This document shows, piece after piece, positions 57,132-64,000 of a stretch of 64,000 nt of DNA. The position numbers and the translations under genes were made by a program. Source of the DNA: Helcococcus kunzii ATCC 51366 (GTDB lineage: Bacteria > Bacillota > Clostridia > Tissierellales > Peptoniphilaceae); assembly GCF_000245755.1 (NCBI RefSeq), contig NZ_JH601088.1, forward strand, positions 1,129,034-1,193,033, read 5' to 3'. Every line of letters begins with the position of its first letter. Position 1 is the stretch's first letter. The notes below the pieces were generated by a model. The model saw only the letters and a program-made list of their open reading frames with translations. It searched no databases and was not told the origin of the DNA.

Positions 57132-57176
57132 TTAACAAATTTTCATTTTTGTTTAATAATACTCCCCGGGGGTATA
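57132..57176 (+). promoter_or_regulatory. Promoter with CsoR-like palindrome
   Basis: TTAACA (57132) and AATAAT (about 17 nt later) form a plausible promoter. Directly on it lies TACTCCCCGGGGGTATA (57160-57176), a GC-rich near-palindrome of the ATACCC...GGGTAT type bound by CsoR/CstR/FrmR-family sensors of copper, sulfane sulfur or aldehydes. It would control the dioxygenase-like gene downstream. Recognition is by motif only. Confidence 0.5.
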
Positions 57177-57220
57177 TTAATGAATGTAAAATGATAACAA
57201 AAATTTTTAAGGGAGACATT

Positions 57221-58219
57221 ATGGATACACAAATAAGAGGAATGCATCACGTATCTGCTATGACAAGTGATGCGAAAAGAAATTATGAATTTTTTACAAA
57301 TATTATGGGAATGAGATTGGTTAAAAAGACTGTAAATCAAGATGATGTACAAGCATATCACCTATTCTATGCTGATGATAAAGGAAATGCCGGTACAGAT
57401 ATGACATTCTTCCATTTTGGATTAGATAATAAAAAAGTTGATGGTACTGATGCTATTCACAGAGCTTCATTTAGAGTACCAAGTGATGAGGCGCTAGAAT
57501 ATTGAAAAAAAAGATTTGAACACTATGATGTTAAACATTCAGAAATAAAAGAAAGATTTGGTGTAAAATATATCGAATTTTATGATTTTGATGATCAAAA
57601 TTATCAATTAGTTTCTGATGAAAATGACCACGGAATAGCTCCTGGTGAACCTTGGCATAAAGGTCCAGTACCTGATGAATATGGTATTTACGGACTTGGA
57701 CCAATAGTACTTAAAGTTTCAAAATTTGAAGCTATGAAGACTATTTTAGAAGAAGTTTATGGATATAAAGAAACTCAAACTGAAGATAAATTCCATTTAT
57801 TTGAAATTGATAAGGGTGGAAATGGTGCAAGTATTTATGTAGAAGATGATACTGAATCACCAAGACAACGTCCAGGATATGGCGCAATTCACCACTTCGC
57901 AATGAGAGTTGATGACCAAGATGCTTTAAACTACTGGTTTGAATTCTATAATAAACATGGATTTAGAAGTTCTGGTTTAGTAGATAGATTTTACTTCGGT
58001 GCACTTTACGCAAGAATCTATCCTCAAATTTTAATTGAACTTTCAACAGAAGGTCCAGGATTTATAGATTATCAAGAAAGCAATGAAATACTTGGAGAAA
58101 AATTAGCATTACCTCCAAAATTTGAACCATATAGAGAACAAATTGAACAAATGATTGAACCAATTGACACTGTTAGAAGTGATAAAGTATTTGAAAAAGA
58201 ATATTTAGATTTCAAATAA
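57221..58219 (+). pseudogene. Ring-cleaving dioxygenase-like (glyoxalase/VOC) gene interrupted by one TGA
   Basis: A single frame of 333 codons is open from ATG 57221 (RBS GGGAG) to the TAA at 58217-58219, except for TGA at 57503-57505. The N-terminal part (MHHVSAMTSDAKRNYEFF, HLFYADDKGNAGTDMTFF) and C-terminal part (GAIHHFAMRVDDQDA, GFRSSGLVDRFYF) are two VOC modules with metal-binding His/Glu of the MhqE/LinE-like family. The TGA stands in EALEY-stop-KKRFE, where relatives usually have Trp, so one TGG-to-TGA change explains it. Base composition and frame beyond the stop are intact, so inactivation is recent, or the base is a sequencing error, or there is readthrough. Confidence 0.85.
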
Positions 58220-58252
58220 TAGTTTTTAATCTTTATATAACATAGTAAAATG

Positions 58253-58294
58253 GAGCTGTTGCAATATTTTTAGTTTTGCAATAGCTCTATTTTT
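58253..58294 (+). terminator. Terminator after the dioxygenase pseudogene
   Basis: GAGCTGTTGCAA and TTGCAATAGCTC arms, 11-nt loop, T-rich tail. Confidence 0.88.
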
Positions 58295-58405
58295 TATTTT
58301 AAATGTTTAAGAATTATATTCCTGGTTATATATGTTATGAAAGATGATAACGATATACTAAATATTATATTTAGATATCATTTGAAACTTAAGGAGGAAC
58401 AACCG

Positions 58406-58852
58406 ATGAAAACTGAGATAATATCAAGTATTGAAACCATCGGATAGTAGATTAAATTTAAGTCAGACACAGATTATGTAAGTGTTAGAATTTTATATTT
58501 AGTTAGGGGTAAAAAATTTTTATTGATAGTATACTTTTATTGATAGTATACAATAAATGTTAATAGATATTTCAGAACACAATTAAAGAATAATTAATAA
58601 ATCAACAATTAAATATATTTTGTAAGTTTCGAGTAGTTAAAGTAATTGTGGGAAATATCCCATGATGAAAAAGAAAGATTTATTAAACTTTAGCAGTCAA
58701 AGAGTTATCTTTAATTGAAAGTCTCTGGTAAAATTTGAGAGCACATTTAGGAATTCAAATATTATCCGATGGTGGATATACAAATTTTGACACTATTTGG
58801 TAAGTTATAGAAAATGCTATATTAATAGCAAATAAAATTGAAAAAATTTATA
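58406..58852 (+). pseudogene. Decayed gene of unknown identity
   Basis: A strong RBS (AAGGAGGA) and ATG at 58406 begin MKTEIISSIETIG, followed by two TAG codons; the same frame then reads IKFKSDTDYVSVRILYLVRGKK. Near 58750-58840 another frame reads LGIQILSDGGYTNFDTIW-stop-VIENAILIANKIEK. Several stops and shifts separate these pieces. A terminator at 58853-58900 and a GATAACGATATA site at 58345-58356 (like the glycan-locus operators) flank it. I do not recognise the family. The gap 58220-59615 otherwise holds repeats only. Confidence 0.35.
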
Positions 58853-58900
58853 GATGGTGTAACAGATGAGTTTATCTCGTCTGTGCATCATCTTTTTTTT
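58853..58900 (+). terminator. Terminator of the decayed gene
   Basis: GATGGTG..ACAGATGAG pairs imperfectly with CTCGTCTGT.CATCATC, followed by T8. Confidence 0.75.
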
Positions 58901-58951
58901 AATTAGAATGTTGTTGATTTTCTAATATGTTGGAGTGATTTCTTCAATATT

Positions 58952-59005
58952 TGTTGGGTCACCTATGGGTGGCTTTCAATACCTGTTGGGTAACCTACGG
59001 GTGGC
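58952..59005. repeat. Two 22-bp GC-rich direct repeats
   Basis: Two copies of TGTTGGGTNACCTAYGGGTG plus GC (58952-58973 and 58984-59005), 32 bp apart, differing at two positions. They are GC-rich against an AT-rich background and unlike the phased arrays in unit length and period. They lie just before array 5A. Confidence 0.7.
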
Positions 59006-59088
59006 AAAAAAATGCACCTTGGATCAATAGTTTGCTGTTGGATAGATTGCTCGCAATCAATAAGCTTATTAAGTTTTTAAGAGGATTT

Positions 59089-59386
59089 CCTGATTATTTT
59101 GGATTTTTAGTTTTAGTCAGGAAATTATTTTGTCGGTTTTTCCTGATTATTTTGGATTTCTCGATTTAATCAGGAAATGTTTTTGTCGGTTTTTCCTGAT
59201 TATTTTAGGATTTTCGATTTAGTCAGGAAAATTACTCAATATTTTTTCCTGACTTTTTCTAGATTTTCATTTTAATCAGGAAATGTGCTCGATAGTTGTA
59301 CCTGTTTATTTTGAGAATTTCGATTTAGTCAGGAAATTTGTTTAAAATTTTTTCCTGTTTATTTCAGATTTCTCGATTTAATCAGG
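59089..59386. repeat. Phased inverted-repeat array 5A (CCTGATTATTTT / AATCAGG family, 6 units)
   Basis: Six units, each exactly 33 nt, run CCTGA...TCAGG at 59089-59121, 59142-59174, 59195-59227, 59248-59280, 59301-59333 and 59354-59386. Every start is exactly 53 bp after the previous. Unit interiors are also partly conserved (ATTATTTT...TCGATTTA). Spacers are 20 nt; the first two share TTTTGTCGGTTTTT. T-tracts precede and A-tracts follow each unit. No coding frame is conserved across units. Confidence 0.95.
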
Positions 59387-59410
59387 AAAATCCCTTATAA
59401 CATCATTTTT

Positions 59411-59550
59411 ACATGTGTATTTTCCATTTCTCCGTTTAGACATGTAGATTTTTTAAAGCTCTACATGTGTAATTGACATTTCCCCATTCACACATGTAAT
59501 TATTGCAAATTTTCTACATGTGGATTTGCCAATTTTCCATTTAGACATGT
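59411..59550. repeat. Phased inverted-repeat array 5B (ACATGT family, 3 units)
   Basis: ACATGT...ACATGT units of 35 nt at 59411-59445, 59463-59497 and 59516-59550, starting 52 and 53 bp apart, with TCCATTT-like centres. It follows array 5A after 24 nt but its arms are unrelated. Between it and the catE-like stop at 59616 no intrinsic terminator is seen. Confidence 0.9.
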
Positions 59551-59615
59551 AAAGCGTACATTTTTACTTCGTCTCATGAAAATCTAAAATATATTTTAAT
59601 ATTTATTGATGAATC

Positions 59616-60461
59616 TTATTTTAGTATAATTTTTATTTTTATATTTTGATTATCTTTTAGCACTATCTTGCTTTCAGAAGTTGTTATGATATTTTCTTTT
59701 ACATTAGATAAATTATTTTTTAAACCTTCGAAATCTTCCCTATTATTTATTTCAATCACGTAATGGTCTAATCCTAATTGGTTATCTTTTCTTAATTCCA
59801 TTCCTTTTGAATTCCAAATATTTAGTGCGATATCATGATGGTATAGATTAGCCGCTAAAAATACTGCTTGATCTGTAAATTCGTATTTATTATCAAAGCC
59901 TAAAATGTCTGTGTAAAATTTTTTAGTTTCTTGATAATCTTTTATTAATAAATGTATATGACCTATTTTTGTCCCGCTTGGAAGTTGTACTGGTTTATCT
60001 GTATCTCTTTGAGCTAATAGTTCGTCTGCATATAATGGTTCTGTGACACCTTTAATTTGTCCATATTCGTTTATATCCCATTCTTCAATATTTTTATCTC
60101 GATATATTTCAATGCCATTTCCTTCGGGATCTGTTAAATAGATGGCTTCACTATATCCATGATCGGCTGCACCTTGTATTTCAGTGTCTTTCACAAGTAA
60201 AGAAAATAGCACATTTGCTAAATCTTTTCTAGAAGGGACCAAGTATGCGACATGATATAGTCCTGTTGTTTTTTCTGTAAGTGTTGAATCTATTTCTTTT
60301 AGATTTAACAACACATTCTCCCTTACTCCTAAACTTACAGTTTTATCTGTTTTATTGATTAATTCTAAGCCAATAGTTTTATAGTAATCTATCATCTGAT
60401 TTAGATTTTTAACATTTAATGTCACTTCTTTTATTTTTATTCTATCTTTTAATTTATACAT
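59616..60461 (-). CDS. CatE-like glyoxalase/VOC dioxygenase
   Basis: 281 residues with two VOC modules: residues ~8-125 (KEVTLNVKNLNQMIDYYKTIGLEL, GLYHVAYLVPSR, DPEGNGIEIYRD) and ~168-275 (IGHIHLLIKDYQETKKFYTDILGF, HHDIALNIWN, LDHYVIEINN). This layout matches Bacillus CatE (YfiE), a catechol-2,3-dioxygenase acting in quinone/catechol stress. Metal ligands His and Glu are visible in the second module. RBS GAGGGAG is close to the ATG. It is monocistronic. No terminator is seen apart from array 5B. Confidence 0.88.
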   Translation of the reverse strand: MYKLKDRIKIKEVTLNVKNLNQMIDYYKTIGLELINKTDKTVSLGVRENVLLNLKEIDSTLTEKTTGLYHVAYLVPSRKDLANVLFSLLVKDTEIQGAADHGYSEAIYLTDPEGNGIEIYRDKNIEEWDINEYGQIKGVTEPLYADELLAQRDTDKPVQLPSGTKIGHIHLLIKDYQETKKFYTDILGFDNKYEFTDQAVFLAANLYHHDIALNIWNSKGMELRKDNQLGLDHYVIEINNREDFEGLKNNLSNVKENIITTSESKIVLKDNQNIKIKIILK

Positions 60462-60517
60462 ATCTCCCTCTCTATTAATTTTACTGTGAAAAGATATATA
60501 CCCATTTACAAATTAAA

Positions 60518-60549
60518 AAGAACCCTAATTTTTCATTCAAAGGGTTCTT
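60518..60549 (-). terminator. Terminator of the CNNM/CorC gene
   Basis: AAGAACCCT and AGGGTTCTT arms, about 14-nt loop, T-tract on the minus strand. Confidence 0.82.
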
Positions 60550-60565
60550 CTAGACGTTTTTAATT

Positions 60566-61828
60566 TTACTTATTTAAATATTTTATCTTTATAGTCTCAA
60601 TTCTATTACTTTTTACTTTATTAATTGTAAATTTGTAGTTTTCAAAAATAAAGGAATCGCCAAATCTAGGCATTTTATCTAACATTTCGACAGCGAATCC
60701 CCCAATACTATTAGCATTGTAATCATCTGAATGTTCAATACCTAAAAATGTAAAGATTTTTTCAAGTGAGGCTTTACCGCTTACTTCTATCAGCTTGTCT
60801 CTTTCTATTATTTTAATTTCTTGTTCGACTTCATCTGATTCGTCCCAAATTTCACCAACAAGTTGTTCTAAGATATCTTCCATAGTAACTATACCTTCAA
60901 GACCACCGTGTTCATCTATTATGGCAGCCATATGTTTCTTTTCTCTTTGCATCAAATGAAGCAAATCAGAGAGTGAAACCATGCCCGGTATATATAAAAG
61001 CTCTGAGATTATTGATCGAATATCAATATTACTATTTTGAATTCTCTTTTGTCTTAAATATCTATGAAAATCTTTCTCATGAATGATGCCAAGCACCTTA
61101 TCCACGGTATCTTCATAAACCACAAGTCTTGAATAATAGTGTTCATCAAACACTTCTTCAATCTCTTCATCGCTATCATTTACTTCTATTGACACGATAT
61201 CTCTTCTTGGAATAAGTATCTCTTCAACATTTACATCATCAAATTCTATAGCTGCTTTTACAAGTTTATGCTCATCATTTTCAATACTTCCTCCCTCTCT
61301 CGCTTCTTCAACATAATGCAGAAGCTCTTCTTCACTGATGGATTCAGTATTATCAATATGAAATTGCTTTTTAACTATGCTATTTATAAACTGCACTAAC
61401 CAAACTAATGGAGCAAGTACAATCATAAAGAATTTAATGAAATTCGTATTAAAAATCGCAACTTCTTCTGGAATGTTTTTCGCTACAAATTTAGGTATAA
61501 TTTCTGAAATCAAAAATATGATGAAAAAGGAAAATATACCTGCTATGAGTGCAGCATATGATTTAACTGTTCTCATAAAAAATGCTGTCGCGATCACTGT
61601 TGCAATTATATTTATCAAGACATTTCCTATTAATATTGTCAAAATGATATGCTCATATTTTTCTGTTAACTTAAGTGTTTTCTCCGCTTTTTCATCCCCT
61701 TCTCTAATTTTCATTTTTAATCTTGTTTCTCTCACGCCTAAAAAAGCTTCTTCTGAAGATGAAAACAAAGCCGAAATTATTAAACAAATTATAAAAAATA
61801 TTATATTGTATATCTGATGCGAATCCAT
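60566..61828 (-). CDS. CNNM/CorC (HlyC) family membrane protein with CBS pair
   Basis: 420 residues. CNNM membrane domain with four helices (residues ~5-185, LIISALFSSSEEAFLGVRETRLK), two CBS domains (~205-325, ILIPRRDIVSIEV, GIVTMEDILEQLVGEIWDE) and a C-terminal CorC_HlyC domain (~340-420). Family members are linked to Mg2+ or Co2+ export. I start at 61828 because AAGGAG precedes it by 9 nt; the open frame runs 82 codons further through unlikely hydrophobic sequence. Confidence 0.92.
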   Translation of the reverse strand: MDSHQIYNIIFFIICLIISALFSSSEEAFLGVRETRLKMKIREGDEKAEKTLKLTEKYEHIILTILIGNVLINIIATVIATAFFMRTVKSYAALIAGIFSFFIIFLISEIIPKFVAKNIPEEVAIFNTNFIKFFMIVLAPLVWLVQFINSIVKKQFHIDNTESISEEELLHYVEEAREGGSIENDEHKLVKAAIEFDDVNVEEILIPRRDIVSIEVNDSDEEIEEVFDEHYYSRLVVYEDTVDKVLGIIHEKDFHRYLRQKRIQNSNIDIRSIISELLYIPGMVSLSDLLHLMQREKKHMAAIIDEHGGLEGIVTMEDILEQLVGEIWDESDEVEQEIKIIERDKLIEVSGKASLEKIFTFLGIEHSDDYNANSIGGFAVEMLDKMPRFGDSFIFENYKFTINKVKSNRIETIKIKYLNK

Positions 61829-61970
61829 TGATTCAAACTCCTTACTAATTAATACATTAAAAATATTTCCTTGATTATTATAGTATAACATAATATTATC
61901 CAAAATATATAAGTTTAACCATAAATATAATTTATATGGTAAAATAATAAAAAGATATGGAGGAGTAAAA

Positions 61971-62804
61971 ATGAATCTAGCAGATAAAAATTTTAAAAAT
62001 TTATGTAAAGAAATATTAGAAAATGGATATTCTACAAAAGGAGAGAAAGTAAGACCAAAATACGCAGATGGCACGCCCTCTCATACTTTTTATATAAATC
62101 AAGTGTTTGAAAAATATGACTTATCAAAGGGTGAATTTCCTATACTAACCATTCGTCCTATACCTTGGAAATCAAGTATAAAAGAAATACTTTGGATTTA
62201 TCAAGATCAAAGCAATGAATTATCTCTTTTAAAAGAAAAATATAATATTCACTGGTGGGATGATTGGAATGTTGGCGACGGTACTATTGGACAACGTTAT
62301 GGTGCAACGGTAAAAAAACACGATTTAATCAATAAATTATTAAACAATTTAAAAGATGCACCATTAGGAAGAAGACATATTATCAATCTTTATCAAGAAG
62401 ATGATTTAGAATCTACACCTGGTCTATATCCTTGCGCTATGGAAACTCAATGGAGTGTAAGAGACAAATATCTAGATATGACACTTATACAAAGATCTTC
62501 CGATCTACCTGTTGCAAATTCTATAAATAAAGTGCAATATGTAGCGCTTCAAATGATGGTTGCAAGACATGTCGGACTTGAACCAGGCACATTTTGTCAT
62601 TACGTAAATAACGCTCATATTTATGATAGACATCTAACACAAATTGAAGAATTATTGAGTCGTGAAGGACAAACAGATGCCGAAAACATTCGTTTAATAT
62701 TAAATCCAGAAAAAACTAATTTCTATGACTTTACTATTGACGATTTTACTTTAGAAAACTATAAACCACAGAAACCAAACTTAAAATTTGAACTAGCTAT
62801 TTAA
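61971..62804 (+). CDS. thyA: Thymidylate synthase
   Basis: 277 residues. Converts dUMP to dTMP with methylene-tetrahydrofolate. Catalytic Cys155 in GLYPCAMETQW, phosphate-binding QRSSDLPVANSINKVQY and C-terminal HIYDRHLTQIEELL are present. The active-site context PCAMETQW is that of the clostridial-type subgroup rather than the PPCH of E. coli. RBS GGAGGAG. It is in operon with folA, 9 nt apart. Confidence 0.95.
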   Translation: MNLADKNFKNLCKEILENGYSTKGEKVRPKYADGTPSHTFYINQVFEKYDLSKGEFPILTIRPIPWKSSIKEILWIYQDQSNELSLLKEKYNIHWWDDWNVGDGTIGQRYGATVKKHDLINKLLNNLKDAPLGRRHIINLYQEDDLESTPGLYPCAMETQWSVRDKYLDMTLIQRSSDLPVANSINKVQYVALQMMVARHVGLEPGTFCHYVNNAHIYDRHLTQIEELLSREGQTDAENIRLILNPEKTNFYDFTIDDFTLENYKPQKPNLKFELAI

Positions 62805-62813
62805 GGAAATATT

Positions 62814-63323
62814 ATGATTGAAAACATTTATATGATTGCTGCAATTACCGAAAACACTCATGCTATTGGGAAAAACGGGGATATGATATACCATTTAAAA
62901 AATGATTTAAGATATTTTAAGGAAACCACACTTGGTCACACAATAGTATGCGGAAAAAAAACTTATTTCAGTTTTCCAAAAAGACCACTTCCAAATAGAA
63001 AAAATATTATATTAACCAGATCAAACGATGAATTTGATGGAGCATATACATTGCATTCAAAAGAAGAAGTCATACAATATGCTAATAATAATCCTGAAGA
63101 AACAATCTTCATTGTCGGAGGCGACAGTGTATATCATCAATTTATTGATGTAGCTTCAAAACTTTATATAACTGAAGTGGAAGAAATAAAAGAGGACACA
63201 GCTGATGCAGATAGCTTCTTCCCTACATTTGATAAGGATGAATGGGAATTAGAATCCTTATCAGACTTCTCTAATAGAGAAAATGAACCTAAATATAGAT
63301 ATGAGATATATCGCAGAAAATAA
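62814..63323 (+). CDS. folA: Dihydrofolate reductase
   Basis: 169 residues. Regenerates tetrahydrofolate after ThyA. Motifs: IAAITENTHAIGKNGDMIYHLKND (two short stretches), HTIVCGKKTYFSFPKRPLPNRKNIILTR and FIVGGDSVYHQF with the NADPH-binding GG. Start after AAGGAA. The thyA-folA pairing is common. It is the trimethoprim target. Confidence 0.96.
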   Translation: MIENIYMIAAITENTHAIGKNGDMIYHLKNDLRYFKETTLGHTIVCGKKTYFSFPKRPLPNRKNIILTRSNDEFDGAYTLHSKEEVIQYANNNPEETIFIVGGDSVYHQFIDVASKLYITEVEEIKEDTADADSFFPTFDKDEWELESLSDFSNRENEPKYRYEIYRRK

Positions 63324-63335
63324 TATATTTAAAAA

Positions 63336-63373
63336 AGAACAAATTTCAAAAGTGAAATTTGTTCTCTTTTTTT
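63336..63373 (+). terminator. Terminator of thyA-folA
   Basis: AGAACAAATTTCA and TGAAATTTGTTCT arms, 4-nt loop, then CT7. Confidence 0.92.
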
Positions 63374-63508
63374 GAGGAAGTTTTTAGTTTATTTAATAAG
63401 GAGAATATTGATTTATACTGTATAACTTTAGGTGGATATAATTTTATATATGAGCATAATTTGTTGGGGTTTATAGTTATATATTTATTAGCTTATATCA
63501 TGTATTCT

Positions 63509-63816
63509 ATGGTCCCAATATACCCCACCCCTGTATTTTTTAGACCATAGTTTCTTTTTTTATGGTCCTGATATACCCCTGGTAGGTATATTTGGGGCTA
63601 TATTTTTAAGAGACGTATTAGTAGTCATGGTCTCAATATACCACCCTACCGTATATTTAGGACCATTTATAGCAGATATTCTTATTACATTTTAGCTATT
63701 TAAATTTCATTCATTAAATCTTATGGTCCTGAGCATACCCCCCACAGGTATATACGGACCATATTTTTTTATTTTATGGTCTTTTTATATACCCCCAGGG
63801 GGTATTGTAGGACCAT
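63509..63816. repeat. Phased inverted-repeat array 6 (ATGGTCC / GGACCAT family, 5 units)
   Basis: ATGGTCYY...RGACCAT units of 40-41 nt at 63509-63548, 63562-63601 (right arm degraded), 63627-63666, 63723-63762 and 63776-63816. Units 1-2 and 4-5 start exactly 53 bp apart; the middle steps are 65 and 96 bp. Each unit has an inner nested repeat ATACCCC...GGTAT, most perfect in the last (TATACCCCCAGGGGGTAT). Neither the 677 nt after folA nor these units carry a convincing gene. Confidence 0.9.
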
Positions 63817-63928
63817 GCATTCCAAGATTTATAATTCAAAAGTTGTTTTAAGACAAAGCAACCTCGCAATAAACCTCAAAAATTAAAAAATACTACTATA
63901 AGACCTATCATATATTCATTAAATTTTT

Positions 63929-63984
63929 TTGACAATTTATGTATCTTGCATTACAATATAGCTAGTAACTTGTAATACAAGATA
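63929..63984 (+). promoter_or_regulatory. Promoter overlapped by a double operator, gene at window edge
   Basis: TTGACA (63929-63934), 17 nt, TACAAT (63952-63957). Inverted repeat TATCTTGCATTACAA (63942-63956) / TTGTAATACAAGATA (63970-63984) covers the -10 and start site; each arm is itself a CTTGTATTACAAG-type palindrome. AGGAGG at 63989-63994 then places a start ATG at about 63999, just off the window. The layout suggests an autoregulated PadR/GntR-type repressor gene. Confidence 0.75.
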
Positions 63985-64000
63985 GACAGGAGGAATGTAT

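Noticed and set aside
57503..57505. Selenocysteine or UGA-as-Trp recoding in the dioxygenase gene
   Set aside because: Many genes here use TGA as stop (ATGA overlaps), no SECIS-like hairpin follows, and the position fits Trp rather than Cys. A nonsense mutation or sequencing error is simpler.
58345..58356. GATAACGATATA as a fourth member of the glycan promoter module
   Set aside because: The core matches, but no TAGAAT-like -10 lies 17 nt away on either strand, so only the operator half is supported. It is mentioned with the decayed gene but not called as a promoter.
58406..58900. Insertion sequence or transposase remnant
   Set aside because: No terminal inverted repeats, target duplication or transposase motifs (DDE, HTH) are visible in any frame.
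58951..59169. 72-codon open frame over the GC-rich repeats and the start of array 5A
   Set aside because: It has no RBS, translates a direct repeat and array sequence, and has no plausible protein composition.
59089..59386. CRISPR array (regular 33-nt repeats with 20-nt spacers)
   Set aside because: The repeats vary in their interiors, the spacers are AT-rich, partly similar to each other and only 19-21 nt, and no cas gene is present. Other arrays have unrelated repeats with the same period, which CRISPR does not explain.
63359..63550. 63-codon open frame after folA
   Set aside because: It begins inside the folA terminator, has no RBS and ends in array 6. The hydrophobic translation is chance in T-rich DNA.

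Overview
The window is AT-rich, codes densely on both strands, and has AGGAGG-type ribosome binding sites, tRNA-dependent amidotransferase genes, a T-box leader and lipobox signal peptides. This points to a low-GC, host-associated anaerobic or aerotolerant Firmicute. Gene order and glycan content suggest the Peptoniphilaceae/Tissierellia (something like Helcococcus), but that placement is inference. TGA is used as a normal stop (many ATGA overlaps). No rRNA, tRNA, insertion sequence, prophage or CRISPR array is seen.

Layout. 1-3655 (+): tail of a maltodextrin-type ABC operon (permease end, MalK/MsmK-type ATPase, LacI regulator, MalQ). 4312-6015: aldose 1-epimerase (-) and an unknown membrane protein (+). 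6062-18206 (-): housekeeping run with an aromatic-acid-exporter-like protein, tsaE-tsaB-rimI-tsaD-pcrA, then ligA-gatC-gatA-gatB-rdgB-phosphodiesterase. 18207-20687 (+): T-box leader and BrnQ. 20735-24980: antiporter, thiol peroxidase, deoxyribosyltransferase, YccF, MATE pump. 25315-49784: a large host-glycan locus, almost all on the minus strand: GH1, two ROK kinases, an RpiR regulator (+), GH125 and GH38 mannosidases, a GH110-like beta-helix galactosidase, an LplA/YtcQ-type binding protein, two permeases, a YesL protein, a UgpC/MsmK ATPase, a GH84 hexosaminidase, a fused GH84-GH33 protein and a giant GH2 beta-galactosidase. None of the glycosidases has a signal peptide, so intact, still-capped N-glycan oligosaccharides are probably imported and trimmed in the cytoplasm (sialic acid, alpha-Gal, beta-Gal, GlcNAc, then mannose), with ROK kinases phosphorylating the released sugars. 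Two transport promoters share one operator/promoter module, and the GH2 promoter has a weaker copy. 50040-57046: DUF1622, FMN-binding lipoprotein, deoxynucleoside kinase, S66 peptidase, DegV, FNT channel, ApbE and two NAD(P)H:FMN reductase-like flavoproteins. 57221-60461: a glyoxalase-fold dioxygenase gene broken by one TGA, a decayed gene and a CatE-like dioxygenase. 60566-63323: CNNM/CorC protein, ThyA, DHFR. The window ends in a promoter/operator for a gene starting at its edge.

Most unusual feature. Seven sets of phased inverted repeats lie in six intergenic regions (3874-4270, 18344-18540, 18949-19246, 25177-25272, 59089-59386, 59411-59550, 63509-63816). Each uses its own sequence, but all share one geometry: hyphenated inverted-repeat units of 32-41 nt that repeat every 52-53 bp, which is five turns of B-DNA. 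In the cleanest arrays the period is exactly 53 bp for every unit. Sequence is homogenised within an array and unrelated between arrays, so what is conserved is the spacing. I know of no described element with this architecture. Three arrays directly follow minus-strand genes that have no visible intrinsic terminator, and one separates a T-box from its transporter gene.
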